From: DASXUX01 sp036504595
GTDB taxonomy: Bacteria > Planctomycetota > SZUA-567 > H5-PLA8
Direction: 5' to 3'
Length of the DNA stretch: 64,000 nt
Assembly: GCA_036504595.1 (NCBI GenBank)
Contig: DASXUX010000083.1
Location: 81,412 to 145,411, forward strand
The notes beneath the pieces were generated by a model. It ran no database searches and had not been told where the DNA came from. It saw only the letters and a list, made by a program, of their open reading frames with translations. The translations under genes were made by a program, and so were the position numbers. Shown piece by piece: positions 33,885-42,832 of this stretch (the first letter of the stretch is position 1; every line of letters begins with the position of its first letter).

Positions 33885-36812
33885 ATGTCTCGCTCGGCTC
33901 TCGCGATCGCTGCCGTATTCATTGTCGTCACGCTACACGCGGCCGATAATCCGCTGCTGCTTGAGGAAAACATGCAGGTGTTGAAGTGCAAGAAGCCAGA
34001 CGACAAGTTCCGCATTCTCAGCGCCAGCGCGCCGGGCGGGTTGTTCCTGGACGGCGAAAAGGCTGCGCTCAAACTCGCCATCGCGAAGTCCGACGGCGAG
34101 CTGGCGATTGAGATCCAGGAAATCACCACGCGCGATCCTGAAGCTCGCACCAAAGGCGGCCTGACCGACACCAGCGGATACGCCCCACTTATTGCGCTCG
34201 AAGGTCAGCCTGTGCGCGTGCCGATCAAGCCCGCAGTTACAGATAAACCTGAATCCGAAATCGAGATCGCCGACCTCCCCTTGCCGGCCCGCTTCGGAAA
34301 TTACGCGCTGATTCTTGTTCACGCCGCCGAACGTCAGTTTCTCGGCACACTCTCACGCCTGCCGAAGCCGCGCGAAAACGCGATGCTCGAAAACGTCCCG
34401 GTCTTCGGCGAAGGCCAGTTCATGAACGGCAACATCGAAGAGAGAGCGCAGATCTTCGCGCGCATGGGAATCCGCGGTTGGCGTTCGGAACTTTCCTGGT
34501 CCGAAGACGCCAAAGGCGTGTACCAATGGGAGAACCTCGACAAACTGTTTGGCGCCGCGGAGAAGGCCGGCTGCAAAATCATGGTCACACTCGGCGGCCA
34601 TCACGGACACTTGCGGCCTTTCGTCGAACCCGTCCCGGCTGTCGGCTGGAAACCAGGCTCCGGCGGATACGGTGGCACGGGCGACTGGGTCTGCGCGCCC
34701 GACCAGTATGAACGTTACGGTAAGTGGATCACCGCGTTTTGCGAGCGCTACTGGAAGGACGGCAAGGGTCCGCTGTGGGGCATCGACAACTACAATGAGC
34801 CCTGGGAGGGTGGGGGCATCTCTGGCTGGGCTCGGGACTGCCGCGAATACCGCAAACTGCAGAAGGTCATTGCCACCTCCGCGCACAAGGTCTCCAAAGA
34901 CATCCGCATGCTCGCCGCCAGTTCGATCATGAACACCGAAGACAAGCTCTACAGCGACGGCAGCAACGAGTTCGATCAGTACGTGGACATCTTCACCGAT
35001 CACTACGTCGTGCCGGCGATGTGCTACGGCCCGCTCGTCGCGGCCGCTCACGGCAAGGAGTCCATGGAAACCGAAACGTGGATCGTCAACGCCGAGTACA
35101 TGCTGCCGATGGTCGTCAGCCAGTTCATGGCTTGCGGCCAGACCCGCATCGCTCCCTGGCACCCGCGCGTGCTGTTCGACGATCTGCACAAGCGCCTGAT
35201 CCCGGCTCCGGTAGTCACCGCGACGGCTGCGTTCAACTATTTCGTAACTGGAAAACGTTTCGAAAAATTCGTGTTCCTGAATCACCTGCCGTGGGTTTTC
35301 CAGTTCGGAAAGGACAACGACCCGGAAGCCCTGCTGGTGATGTTCGGCCGCTTGCTGATGGCTTGGGGCAGCGTGCGCGAACGCCCGATGGCGCAGGTCG
35401 AGGAACAGCCCGGCGGCACATTGACCATCGACAACGCCGACGGCCTGCTGCAGTTCTTCGATCTGGCCGGCAACCCGCAATACCTCGGCGAAAAGCAGGT
35501 TAAGATTCCCATGTCCATTCTGCCGACCTACATCCGCTGCGCCAAAGGCGCCGCCGCGGCCGCTGAACGCATCAAAGCCGCGAAACTGGAAGGCAAACGT
35601 CCCGTCGAGATTCTGCCGCACGATTTCTCCGCTCCGGTTGCAGCCGACGTATCACTGCGCACCGGCGTGCACAATTGTTTGAATCGCGCGATCAAGGGAA
35701 CGCTGACGGTTACTGCGCCAGAAGGTCTGATGCTGGCTTCCACGGAGCAAAGCGTGGAACTTGCGGCCGGAGAGACGAAGGATCTGGTCTTCAAGATCGC
35801 CAAGGCCACTCGGAACGCCAGCAACGCATACCCGTTCAGCTTCAAGTTCGCCAGCGATGCGGGAGACGCTGAGTACAAGGAGGTCCTGAACGCCGCGATC
35901 ATCTGCAAAGGCACCAAGCAGATCGATGGCAACCTCGACGATTGGAAAGACGTGCCGGGCGTGACCGTCTGGTCCGATTCGGCGAAGATCGACCCGACCG
36001 AACTCATGCGCCGGCCGTGGCTGGCGGTGGCAGAAGCCAAGCCCGAAGTCACTGCTGCCGAATTCAAGCTCGCCTGGGACGAAGACAATCTTTACCTCGC
36101 CGCGCGGGTACAGACGCCCGCGCCCAACCTGGACATGCCCTCGTTCGCTCAGCGCAACGAAGACAGCTACTTCCACTCCGCGGCGTCGGACGAAATCTCG
36201 CCGTACAAGGAATTTCTGTCAACCCAGAAAGGTCTCGACGGCAAGACGCTGAAGGAAGCTGGCCGCAGCTTCGCCGAAGTTCCGTACGTGTACTGCAAGG
36301 CGCCTGAGGGGTCCATCCCCTTCCGCCGCGACCGCATTCACTTCGCACTGGATGTTACCGACGACTGGCACGACATGAAACCTGACACGGACCGCGTGCC
36401 ACTGGGTTTCCACGGCTACCCGGATTCCGACTACGAGTACTCCGTCTATCCATTCGCCGGCGGGAATTGCGAAATGTGGCGCCACTTGGCGCCCGGCGTA
36501 CCGCGCATCAACGACTTTCCGCGCCAAGTCCGCGGCAAGGTCACGACCGGCCTGGTGCCCGGTTCAAAGTGCGTGCTCAAAGTCGATGGCAAGACGCTCA
36601 TCTACGAAGTTGCGATCCCGAAATCGGAACTCTCAACATTGAAGCTTGCTGCCGGCACGACCGTAGGTCTGATGTTGCGCGCAGCCACGAGCAAAGGAGT
36701 CAACGCCGACTACGGCAATGATAAAGCCGTCACGCGCATCAACGGGCTGACGTTACATCCGTATTGGGAACGAAAATCAAACTGTGGAGTGCGTTGGACG
36801 CTGGTGCCGTGA
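33885..36812 (+). CDS. Large secreted glycosidase-like protein (clan GH-A barrel plus CBM9-like domain)
   Basis: 975 residues from ATG 33885 with AGGAGGG upstream and a signal peptide (ALAIAAVFIVVTLHA). Residues about 150-460 form a clan-A barrel: GIRGWRSELSWSEDAKGVYQ, GCKIMVTLGGHHGH, then YNEPWEGG with E305 as the likely acid/base. A partner nucleophile is not certain (ETETWIVNAEY near 390 is a candidate). After a beta domain, about 680-975 resemble a CBM9-like sugar-binding module (QIDGNLDDWKDVPG, AWDEDNLYLAARV, IPKSELSTLKLAAG). Probably a GH39-like or uncharacterised exo-acting glycosidase, following the 1513-residue protein by 69 bp. Confidence 0.78.
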   Translation: MSRSALAIAAVFIVVTLHAADNPLLLEENMQVLKCKKPDDKFRILSASAPGGLFLDGEKAALKLAIAKSDGELAIEIQEITTRDPEARTKGGLTDTSGYAPLIALEGQPVRVPIKPAVTDKPESEIEIADLPLPARFGNYALILVHAAERQFLGTLSRLPKPRENAMLENVPVFGEGQFMNGNIEERAQIFARMGIRGWRSELSWSEDAKGVYQWENLDKLFGAAEKAGCKIMVTLGGHHGHLRPFVEPVPAVGWKPGSGGYGGTGDWVCAPDQYERYGKWITAFCERYWKDGKGPLWGIDNYNEPWEGGGISGWARDCREYRKLQKVIATSAHKVSKDIRMLAASSIMNTEDKLYSDGSNEFDQYVDIFTDHYVVPAMCYGPLVAAAHGKESMETETWIVNAEYMLPMVVSQFMACGQTRIAPWHPRVLFDDLHKRLIPAPVVTATAAFNYFVTGKRFEKFVFLNHLPWVFQFGKDNDPEALLVMFGRLLMAWGSVRERPMAQVEEQPGGTLTIDNADGLLQFFDLAGNPQYLGEKQVKIPMSILPTYIRCAKGAAAAAERIKAAKLEGKRPVEILPHDFSAPVAADVSLRTGVHNCLNRAIKGTLTVTAPEGLMLASTEQSVELAAGETKDLVFKIAKATRNASNAYPFSFKFASDAGDAEYKEVLNAAIICKGTKQIDGNLDDWKDVPGVTVWSDSAKIDPTELMRRPWLAVAEAKPEVTAAEFKLAWDEDNLYLAARVQTPAPNLDMPSFAQRNEDSYFHSAASDEISPYKEFLSTQKGLDGKTLKEAGRSFAEVPYVYCKAPEGSIPFRRDRIHFALDVTDDWHDMKPDTDRVPLGFHGYPDSDYEYSVYPFAGGNCEMWRHLAPGVPRINDFPRQVRGKVTTGLVPGSKCVLKVDGKTLIYEVAIPKSELSTLKLAAGTTVGLMLRAATSKGVNADYGNDKAVTRINGLTLHPYWERKSNCGVRWTLVP

Positions 36813-36826
36813 ACCCTGAATTTAGC

Positions 36827-36854
36827 TTGTCAGAACAGCGTTCTAAGTTAGCAT
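36827..36854 (+). promoter_or_regulatory. Putative sigma-70-type promoter with operator-like dyad, upstream of gldA
   Basis: TTGTCA, 16-nt spacer, TAGCAT. The spacer begins with AGAAC-AGC-GTTCT (36832-36844), a perfect 5-bp dyad overlapping the end of the -35. It lies 28 bp before the gldA start, leaving a short leader with GGAGG. Confidence 0.45.
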
Positions 36855-36882
36855 CCCCAGCAAACCCGTGGAGGTCTTGAAT

Positions 36883-37992
36883 ATGCCTGCAATTCTGATT
36901 GCACCGAGAAAATACGTCCAAGGCCGCAACGTTCTCAGCGAAATTGGAACGTACCTGAAGCTGCTGGGCAAACGTCCGCTGCTGCTGTGGGATTCGCGCG
37001 TGAAGGCTCTGGTCGGCGACCGCATTCTCTTAAGCGTTAAGAACGCCGGACTCGAACTCATCGACGTTGATTTCCGCGGCGACTCGACGAAAGGAGAAGC
37101 CGAACGCGTCGCGCAGATCGCTCGCGAACGCAGCGCGGATATTGCTGTGGGCATCGGCGGCGGCAAGGCGCTCGACACGGCCAAGGCCGCCGCTGCTTCG
37201 ACGGGCATCAAGATGGTGACCGTGCCGACAATCGCCTCCAACGATTCGCCGACAAGTTCGTACACAGTCTGGTACGACGAAAAAGGCAACTGCATGGGAT
37301 TCGAAAGCTGGGGCCGCAATCCGGACCTGGTGCTTGTCGATAGTCAAGTCATCGCCGATGCGCCCGTTCGGCCCTTTGTTGCCGGAATGGGCGACGCGCT
37401 GGCGACATGGCTGGAAGCTGAGGCCTGCTACAAGGCTCGCGGCGGAAACCTCGCCGGCGGCCAGGCGACCATGGCATCGCTCGCGATCGCTCGACTGTGC
37501 TACGACACACTGCTGGAGCACGGCGTGGAAGCCAAGCGCGCGATTGAACAGCATGTCGTCACTGCGGCAGTCGAAAAATGCATTGAGGCGAACGTGTTGC
37601 TGTCCGGACTAGGTTTTGAGAGTGGCGGCGTTTCGACCGCTCACATGATCGCCAACTGCCTGCCGTCCTTCCCGGAGTGCCACGGCCTAATGCACGGCGA
37701 GGAAGTCGGCTTCGGCATCATCAGCCAGTTGTGCCTCGACGAAGACATGACCACCGAGCAGAAGAACAAGGTGGTGGACTTCGAAATCGCGATTGGCCTG
37801 CCCGTCACGTTCGCGGACATCAAGCTGGACGGCGTCACGCGCGAAAAGCTCAAGAAGATCGGAGACATCTGCGGCGGCCCGGGTTCGCTCTGCGAAAACC
37901 ATCCGTTCAAAGTAACCTCAGACGATGTTGTCGCGGCAATGGTCGCAGCCGACGGCCTCGGCAAGGCGCGCAAGAAGCTAGTCAAAAGCTGA
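36883..37992 (+). CDS. gldA: Iron/zinc-type glycerol dehydrogenase
   Basis: 369 residues from ATG 36883 (GGAGG about 9 nt upstream). It has the GldA signatures: NAD motif GIGGGKALDTAK, PTIASNDSPTS, metal ligands in GMGDALATW, and LSGLGFESGGVSTAH followed by CHGLMHGEEVGFG. GldA oxidises glycerol to dihydroxyacetone in the cytosol; related enzymes accept other small diols. First gene of a C3-looking run with a UroD-like gene, FGGY kinase and GlpD. The stop is followed by AAAGGAGG and then a heptamer repeat that separates it from the next start. Confidence 0.9.
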   Translation: MPAILIAPRKYVQGRNVLSEIGTYLKLLGKRPLLLWDSRVKALVGDRILLSVKNAGLELIDVDFRGDSTKGEAERVAQIARERSADIAVGIGGGKALDTAKAAAASTGIKMVTVPTIASNDSPTSSYTVWYDEKGNCMGFESWGRNPDLVLVDSQVIADAPVRPFVAGMGDALATWLEAEACYKARGGNLAGGQATMASLAIARLCYDTLLEHGVEAKRAIEQHVVTAAVEKCIEANVLLSGLGFESGGVSTAHMIANCLPSFPECHGLMHGEEVGFGIISQLCLDEDMTTEQKNKVVDFEIAIGLPVTFADIKLDGVTREKLKKIGDICGGPGSLCENHPFKVTSDDVVAAMVAADGLGKARKKLVKS

Positions 37993-38002
37993 ATGTAAAG
38001 GA

Positions 38003-38097
38003 GGGTATGGGGTATGGGGTAGAGGGCATAGGGGCGGATGGTGATGGCGCTTTTGCAGCCACGCCCGATACCCCATGCCCCATACCCGATACCCCGC
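38003..38097. repeat. Heptamer-periodic inverted repeat (GGGTATG type), copy 2
   Basis: Left units GGGTATG, GGGTATG, GGGTAGA, GGGCATA, GGGGCGG (38003-38037); right units GCCCGAT, ACCCCAT, GCCCCAT, ACCCGAT, ACCCCGC (38063-38097). It follows directly on AAAGGAGG (37997-38004). Same unit order as 1583-1678. Confidence 0.92.
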
Positions 38098-38105
38098 CGT
38101 TCATT

Positions 38106-39179
38106 ATGGTTGAAATGACCTCTCAGCAACGCGTAATCGCCGCACTGAAGCGTGAACAACCCGACCGCATCCCGCACTTTGAGTGGGCTGTGGATCGCAA
38201 GGTGCGCGAAGTGCTTTGTCCCGGCTGTTCGTACGAGGAATTCGTCGTGCGAATGGAATGGGACGCGATCCTGACCGCACCAGACTTCAGGAAGGAACAG
38301 GTCGGCCCGGACTTGTGGAAGAACGAGTGGGGCATCACGCGGCGTTACACCGGCGAAGAGGACACTTTCCCGATTTCCGGTCCGATCAAGACGATGGAAG
38401 ACTTCAAGCGCTACACGCCGCCCGATCCGCACGCGGCGCATCGCTACAAAAGCCTGGACGCCTGCGTGCAGCAGTTCAAAGGCAAGAAGGCCATCGGCGT
38501 GCATTTGAACGACGTGTTTTCGGTGCCGCGTTACCTGATGGGCTTCACGGAGTTGATGGAGGCATTCTTCGATCAGCCGGAATTGGTGGACGAGTTGGTT
38601 GAGCTCTCCGTGAACGTGAACATCGAAATGGCTAAGGAAGTCGCTAAACGCGGAGCAGACTTCGTTTTCACCGGCGACGATTACGCAGCGACAAAGCAGC
38701 CGTTCATGTCGCCGAGCATGTTCAAGCGCTTCATGCATCCGGGGCTCAAGCGCGTGATGCAGGGTTTCAAGGACCAAGGCTTGCTGGTCATCAAGCACTG
38801 CGACGGCCAGATCTGGCCGATCATCGACATGATGCTCGAAGCGCCCTTCGATTGTCTTGATCCGATCGATCCGGTCGCGGGCATGGATATCGGGGAGGTA
38901 AAGAAAAAGTTCGGCCACCGCGTCGCTCTGAAAGGCAACGTGAACTGCGCCGAAACCCTGACCTTCGGTTCCATCAGCGATGTGATTGCCGAAACCAAGC
39001 AGGTCATCGCGAAGGCTGCGCCCGGCGGCGGCTTCATTCTCTCGTCAGGCAATTCGATTCATTCCTCTGTGAAGCCCGAGAACTACCTTGGGATGCTGCA
39101 CACGCTGCGCATGTACGGGCGCTACCCGCTGAATTTGGAACATTGGGCCGGGAAAACCACTGACGGTTTTTGGGCGTAA
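38106..39179 (+). CDS. Uroporphyrinogen decarboxylase-like (MtaA/CmuA-type) protein
   Basis: 357 residues from ATG 38106. It is a UroD-fold TIM barrel of the corrinoid-methyltransferase-like branch, not the haem enzyme: it starts TSQQRVIAALKREQPDRIPH, has GADFVFTGDDYA, the H-C-D-G motif in LVIKHCDGQIWPIIDMM and VALKGNVNC, and ends with ILSSGNSIHSSVKPEN. In MtaA/CmuA these positions supply zinc ligands and bind thiol or methyl-corrinoid. The gene has no ribosome-binding site at normal distance; the likely one (AAAGGAGG) is about 100 bp upstream, before the inserted heptamer repeat. Substrate unknown; demethylation of a polyol or sugar derivative would fit its neighbours. Confidence 0.85.
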   Translation: MVEMTSQQRVIAALKREQPDRIPHFEWAVDRKVREVLCPGCSYEEFVVRMEWDAILTAPDFRKEQVGPDLWKNEWGITRRYTGEEDTFPISGPIKTMEDFKRYTPPDPHAAHRYKSLDACVQQFKGKKAIGVHLNDVFSVPRYLMGFTELMEAFFDQPELVDELVELSVNVNIEMAKEVAKRGADFVFTGDDYAATKQPFMSPSMFKRFMHPGLKRVMQGFKDQGLLVIKHCDGQIWPIIDMMLEAPFDCLDPIDPVAGMDIGEVKKKFGHRVALKGNVNCAETLTFGSISDVIAETKQVIAKAAPGGGFILSSGNSIHSSVKPENYLGMLHTLRMYGRYPLNLEHWAGKTTDGFWA

Positions 39180-39196
39180 TTTCTTAGGAGATCGCC

Positions 39197-40735
39197 ATGG
39201 CATACTTGGTCGGTATTGACCTGGGTTCCACCAGCCTCAAAGCTGTCGTCTACGACGTGGATGGCAAGATCGTCGCCTCCGCGAGCCGTCCGACGGAGCG
39301 CTTTCATCCCGATGCGGCGCATCCGGACTGGACCGTTTGGCAGCCTGAACAGATCTGGGGCGGCACGGCTGAAGCGGCGCGCGAGGCGGTCGCGAAACTC
39401 GACGACCCGAAGAAGATCAAAGGCGTTGCCGTCACGGGCATGGGCATGGACGGCGTACCGATCGACAAAGGGGGAAAATGGCTCTACCCGTTCATCAGTT
39501 GGCTAGATCCCCGCACGTCCCCCCAACTGGACTGGTGGAAGGCCAACATTGGCGCGGAGCGTGTGTTCTCCATCGGCGGCAATCCGCTATGGGCCATCAA
39601 TTCGGCGCTGCGCATTCTATGGATGAAGGAGCATGAGCCCAAGATTCTTGCGCGCGCGGACAAGTGGCTGCTCATCGAGGATTTCCTCAACTTCATGCTC
39701 AGCGGCCGGCGCGCGACCGACTTCAGCATGGCGTCGTGCACGCTGCTTTTTGACCAGAGAAAGCTGAACTGGTCGGACGAAATGCTGGCGGCCTCGGGAA
39801 TCGATCGAGCGCTGATGCCGGACGCGTTCCCGGCTGGCACCGTTATCGGCGAAGTCACCGCGGCAGCATCGAAGGCCACCGGAATTCCAGCCGGCACGCC
39901 AGTGGTGCTGGGTGGACACGATCACCTTTGCGGTGCAATTCCGGCCGGCGCATTCAAGCCCGGCGTGGTGCTCGACGTGACCGGAACATGGGAAATTGTT
40001 TCGTCGCCGATTCCAAAGCCCGTGCTGACGCCGCAGGTTGGAAAAGCCGGGTTGACGATTCAGGCTCACGTGGCTCGCGGCGTGCACATGGCCTGGGCCA
40101 GCACGCCCGCCGCCGAATCGCTCGAATGGTTCCGCAACAATCTGACGGTGGCGCCGGCCTCCGTGCCGGCCGGCAGGGACGCCGGCCCCACTGTCGCCTC
40201 CTGGGAAACGCTGATGACGGAAGCCGCACAGTCTCCGGCCGGTGCAAACGGCGTGATGTTTCTGCCGCATCTGTCCGGCAGCACGTGTCCCATTGTCGAT
40301 CCGCACTCCCGCGGCAGCTTCACGGGCCTGCGCAGCATGACGACGCGAGGCGACATGGTTCGCGCGGTGATCGAAGGTCTGGATTATCAGTTCCTGGACA
40401 TGCTGAAGAGTTTTGAGACCGGGTTGGGGATGACGGCTCAGCGCGTGATCGCCGTTGGTGGCGCGATCAAGAACGCGTTCTGGATGCAGAATAAGGCCGA
40501 CGTGATCGGAAAAGCTATTGAGGTGCCGCAGCTTGAAGAAGCCACGCCGCTCGGCGCCGCGATTCTCGCGGGGATCGGCGTTGGCATTTACAAGAACGAA
40601 GACGATGCGTATCAACGTGTCTACAAGCCCGGCAAAATTTACGAGCCTAACCCGGCGCTGGCCGATACGTACGCCCAAGATTTCGAGACATACAGGCTGC
40701 TGTATCCTCTCTTGAGCGGCATCGGAAAGATCTAG
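39197..40735 (+). CDS. FGGY-family carbohydrate kinase (xylulokinase-like)
   Basis: 512 residues from ATG 39197, AGGAGA upstream, 17 bp after the previous stop. Actin-like kinase motifs: VGIDLGSTSLKAVVYD (phosphate 1), GMGMDGVPID, VVLGGHDHLCGAIPAG, and the adenosine motif VIAVGGAIKNAFWMQNKADV. Overall closer to xylulokinase/COG1070 than to GlpK, so the substrate may be a pentulose, polyol or dihydroxyacetone rather than glycerol. Residues 318-332 (VAPASVPAGRDAGPT) are an in-frame copy of the GC-rich repeat also found in the protein at 6975; they fall in a surface region before ATP domain II. Followed by a terminator hairpin. Confidence 0.88.
   Translation: MAYLVGIDLGSTSLKAVVYDVDGKIVASASRPTERFHPDAAHPDWTVWQPEQIWGGTAEAAREAVAKLDDPKKIKGVAVTGMGMDGVPIDKGGKWLYPFISWLDPRTSPQLDWWKANIGAERVFSIGGNPLWAINSALRILWMKEHEPKILARADKWLLIEDFLNFMLSGRRATDFSMASCTLLFDQRKLNWSDEMLAASGIDRALMPDAFPAGTVIGEVTAAASKATGIPAGTPVVLGGHDHLCGAIPAGAFKPGVVLDVTGTWEIVSSPIPKPVLTPQVGKAGLTIQAHVARGVHMAWASTPAAESLEWFRNNLTVAPASVPAGRDAGPTVASWETLMTEAAQSPAGANGVMFLPHLSGSTCPIVDPHSRGSFTGLRSMTTRGDMVRAVIEGLDYQFLDMLKSFETGLGMTAQRVIAVGGAIKNAFWMQNKADVIGKAIEVPQLEEATPLGAAILAGIGVGIYKNEDDAYQRVYKPGKIYEPNPALADTYAQDFETYRLLYPLLSGIGKI
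40148..40191. repeat. GC-rich dispersed repeat inside coding sequence, copy B
   Basis: One mismatch in 44 nt against 8394-8437 and read in the same frame. Confidence 0.92.
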
Positions 40736-40770
40736 AGGCTTCCGGATTCACAGGTCCGGAGGCTTTTGTC
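40736..40770 (+). terminator. Rho-independent terminator-like hairpin
   Basis: An 11-bp stem with two G-T pairs (AGGCTTCCGGA / TCCGGAGGCTT), 8-nt loop, followed by TTGTCTGTTTT. It starts right after the kinase stop codon, before glpD, so it may attenuate rather than end transcription. Confidence 0.6.
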
Positions 40771-40805
40771 TGTTTTCGCTGTGTGCTCTGTGGCAAAAGG
40801 ACGAA

Positions 40806-42506
40806 ATGAACTGGCGCGCGCAAACACTACAGCAGTTGGAAGCCGATCCGAATGTCAGCGTGCTGATCCTTGGCGGCGGAATCAATGGCGCGGGATTGTT
40901 TCGCGAACTGGCGCTGCAAGGTGTCGATTGCCTGCTCGTGGACAAGGCCGACTTTACCGCTGGCGCGACGTCGAAATCTTCGCGCATGATCCACGGCGGG
41001 CTGCGCTATCTCGAAAATCGCGAGTTTAAGCTGGTGGCCGAGTCGCTTCTGGAGCGCAATCTGCTCCTGGAGAACGCCAGCCATTACGTCTCGCCGCTGA
41101 AAACGACGATTCCGTTGTTCTCGTGGTTCGGCGGCTTGATCAAGTCCGGTCTGATCTTCGCGGGCTTCTCGATGGACCCCGGCAGTCGTGGCGTGGCGAC
41201 GGTGAAAGTCGGCCTGATGTTCTACGACTTCGTCACGCGCAAAAACCGGCGCACGCCGACGCACTTTATTACGGGCAAGTCGCAGGCGCTGCAAGACGTG
41301 CCGGGACTGAACCCGAACATCGTCGCCACCGCGACGTATTGGGACGCCTGGATCACGCAGGCCGAACGTCTGTGTCTCGAACTGATTCAAGATGCCTGCC
41401 GCGAAAACCCGCGCTGCCACGCGCTGAACTACATCGCGCTTGAGGGCGTAAAAGACGGTGGTGTTGCGTTGCGCGATTCAGCCAGCGGGAAAACGGTCGT
41501 GGTGAAGCCGAAGATCGTCGTGAACGCAACCGGCGCGTGGGTGGATCTCACGAACGCGAGTTTCGGGCTGAAGACGAGCTTGATCGGCGGCACGAAAGGT
41601 TCGCACTTGGTTGTCGATAACAAACAGCTTCACGACGCCCTCGGCGGACGAATGGTCTACTATCAGCACAGCGACGGCCGCGTTTGCATCGTCTTCCCGT
41701 TCCTCGGCAAAGTCATCATGGGTTCTACCGACATCCGCGCCAGCAATCCGGAGCAGGCTCGCTGCGACGAGGCCGAGATTCAGTACATGCTCACGACACT
41801 GCGCGGCGTGTTCGAGAACATCACCATCACGCGCGAACAGGTTGTGTTTTCGTTCTGCGGTGTGCGGCCACTGCCGGCAAAAACCGGCGTGACGGCAACC
41901 ATCAGCCGCGGGCATAGCGTAAAGGTGATTGAGCCCGAAACCCGCGGCACGGAGGCCGGCGCCACCGGCCGCAGTTTTCCGATCTACTGTTTGGTCGGCG
42001 GAAAATGGACGACCTTCCGCGCTTTTGCCGAACAAGTCGCCGACCGCCTGCTGCCGCAGCTCGGGCAACAGCGCCGCTGTTCGACCGAGAAGACGCCGAT
42101 TGGCGGTGGAAAGGGGTGCCCGCTGGACGCGCAGGCTCGCGCGGATTGGACTCGGCAGCTCGCCCAGAAGCACAACCTTCGAGAAGGCCGCGCCAGCGCG
42201 CTCTTTCAGCGCTACGGCACGGCCGCCGCAAGCTACGCGGCAAAGGCCACTGGCGAAAGCGAGCGCCCGTTCAAGTCGCTGCCCGGTTACACGGTCGGTG
42301 AAATCGAACACATCGCGGCGAACGATTATGTCGAGCACCTGACGGACGTGATTCGGCGCCGTAGCACGATCTCGCTGTTGGGCGACGCCAAGCCGGAAGT
42401 TGTGCGCGAGCTTGCGGAGATCGTCGGACGAGTGCTCGGGTGGGACAAAGATCGCATCTCTCGTGAGATCGATATGGCCGATACCACCAAGGGAGAAGCT
42501 CCGTAA
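40806..42506 (+). CDS. glpD: FAD-dependent glycerol-3-phosphate dehydrogenase
   Basis: 566 residues from ATG 40806 (AAAGGA 4-5 nt upstream). Residues about 19-40 form the FAD motif (LILGGGINGAGLFRELALQG), followed by SSRMIHGGLRYLE, VVNATGAWVD, FLGKVIMGSTDIRA and the C-terminal helical DAO_C domain. GlpD oxidises glycerol-3-phosphate to dihydroxyacetone phosphate at the membrane and passes electrons to quinone. It completes the C3 run started by gldA. The segment near residue 380 (TRGTEAGATGRSFP) is a translated fragment of the GC-rich repeat in reverse orientation. Confidence 0.93.
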   Translation: MNWRAQTLQQLEADPNVSVLILGGGINGAGLFRELALQGVDCLLVDKADFTAGATSKSSRMIHGGLRYLENREFKLVAESLLERNLLLENASHYVSPLKTTIPLFSWFGGLIKSGLIFAGFSMDPGSRGVATVKVGLMFYDFVTRKNRRTPTHFITGKSQALQDVPGLNPNIVATATYWDAWITQAERLCLELIQDACRENPRCHALNYIALEGVKDGGVALRDSASGKTVVVKPKIVVNATGAWVDLTNASFGLKTSLIGGTKGSHLVVDNKQLHDALGGRMVYYQHSDGRVCIVFPFLGKVIMGSTDIRASNPEQARCDEAEIQYMLTTLRGVFENITITREQVVFSFCGVRPLPAKTGVTATISRGHSVKVIEPETRGTEAGATGRSFPIYCLVGGKWTTFRAFAEQVADRLLPQLGQQRRCSTEKTPIGGGKGCPLDAQARADWTRQLAQKHNLREGRASALFQRYGTAAASYAAKATGESERPFKSLPGYTVGEIEHIAANDYVEHLTDVIRRRSTISLLGDAKPEVVRELAEIVGRVLGWDKDRISREIDMADTTKGEAP

Positions 42507-42751
42507 TGGAAGGTGTCGGGCTCCTGGTTTCTGGCTAGTGACACAGACCACCAAGCTACCAGGCACCAGACTACCAGACACAAAATTGCTGTTTCTGCTT
42601 GCATTCCCCTCCAGCCCCGAGTTAACTTAGCTCGATTATGAAGCAGACGGCAAACAGCGCTGATGGAGGTTTCACCGCTCGCGGAAATAGACCCGCGAGC
42701 GCTGGGCTCTAAGTTCGTCTTTTCGTCAGTCTGAAATTCCATTTCAACACA
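42507..42751. other. Intergenic region with near-heptamer hairpin
   Basis: 42511-42585 holds a repeat with ACC at 7-8-nt steps (ACCAAGCT, ACCAGGC, ACCAGACT, ACCAGAC) that pairs imperfectly with GTGTCGGGCTCCTGG upstream. The rest (to 42751) shows no open frame or RNA fold that I can support. Confidence 0.5.
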
Positions 42752-42781
42752 TTGACGTTTCGCATGGCTGCCGGCTATTGT
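42752..42781 (+). promoter_or_regulatory. Putative sigma-70-type promoter of leuA
   Basis: TTGACG, 18-nt spacer, TATTGT. Predicted start near 42788, leaving a leader of about 45 nt to the GTG start. This argues against translation starting at TTG 42752 or ATG 42764. Confidence 0.45.
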
Positions 42782-42832
42782 GCCGCGGCTCGAGAAATTG
42801 CATCTGTCTTAGACGAAAGGAACATCACAATC

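Noticed and set aside
38106..39179. hemE (haem-pathway uroporphyrinogen decarboxylase)
   Set aside because: The sequence has the H-C-D-G/GNVNC arrangement of the methyltransferase-like branch and lacks the N-terminal substrate-binding motif of HemE.
42752..42832. Earlier start for leuA (TTG 42752 or ATG 42764)
   Set aside because: The segment overlaps a plausible promoter, and GTG 42833 gives the standard LeuA start with AAAGGA upstream.
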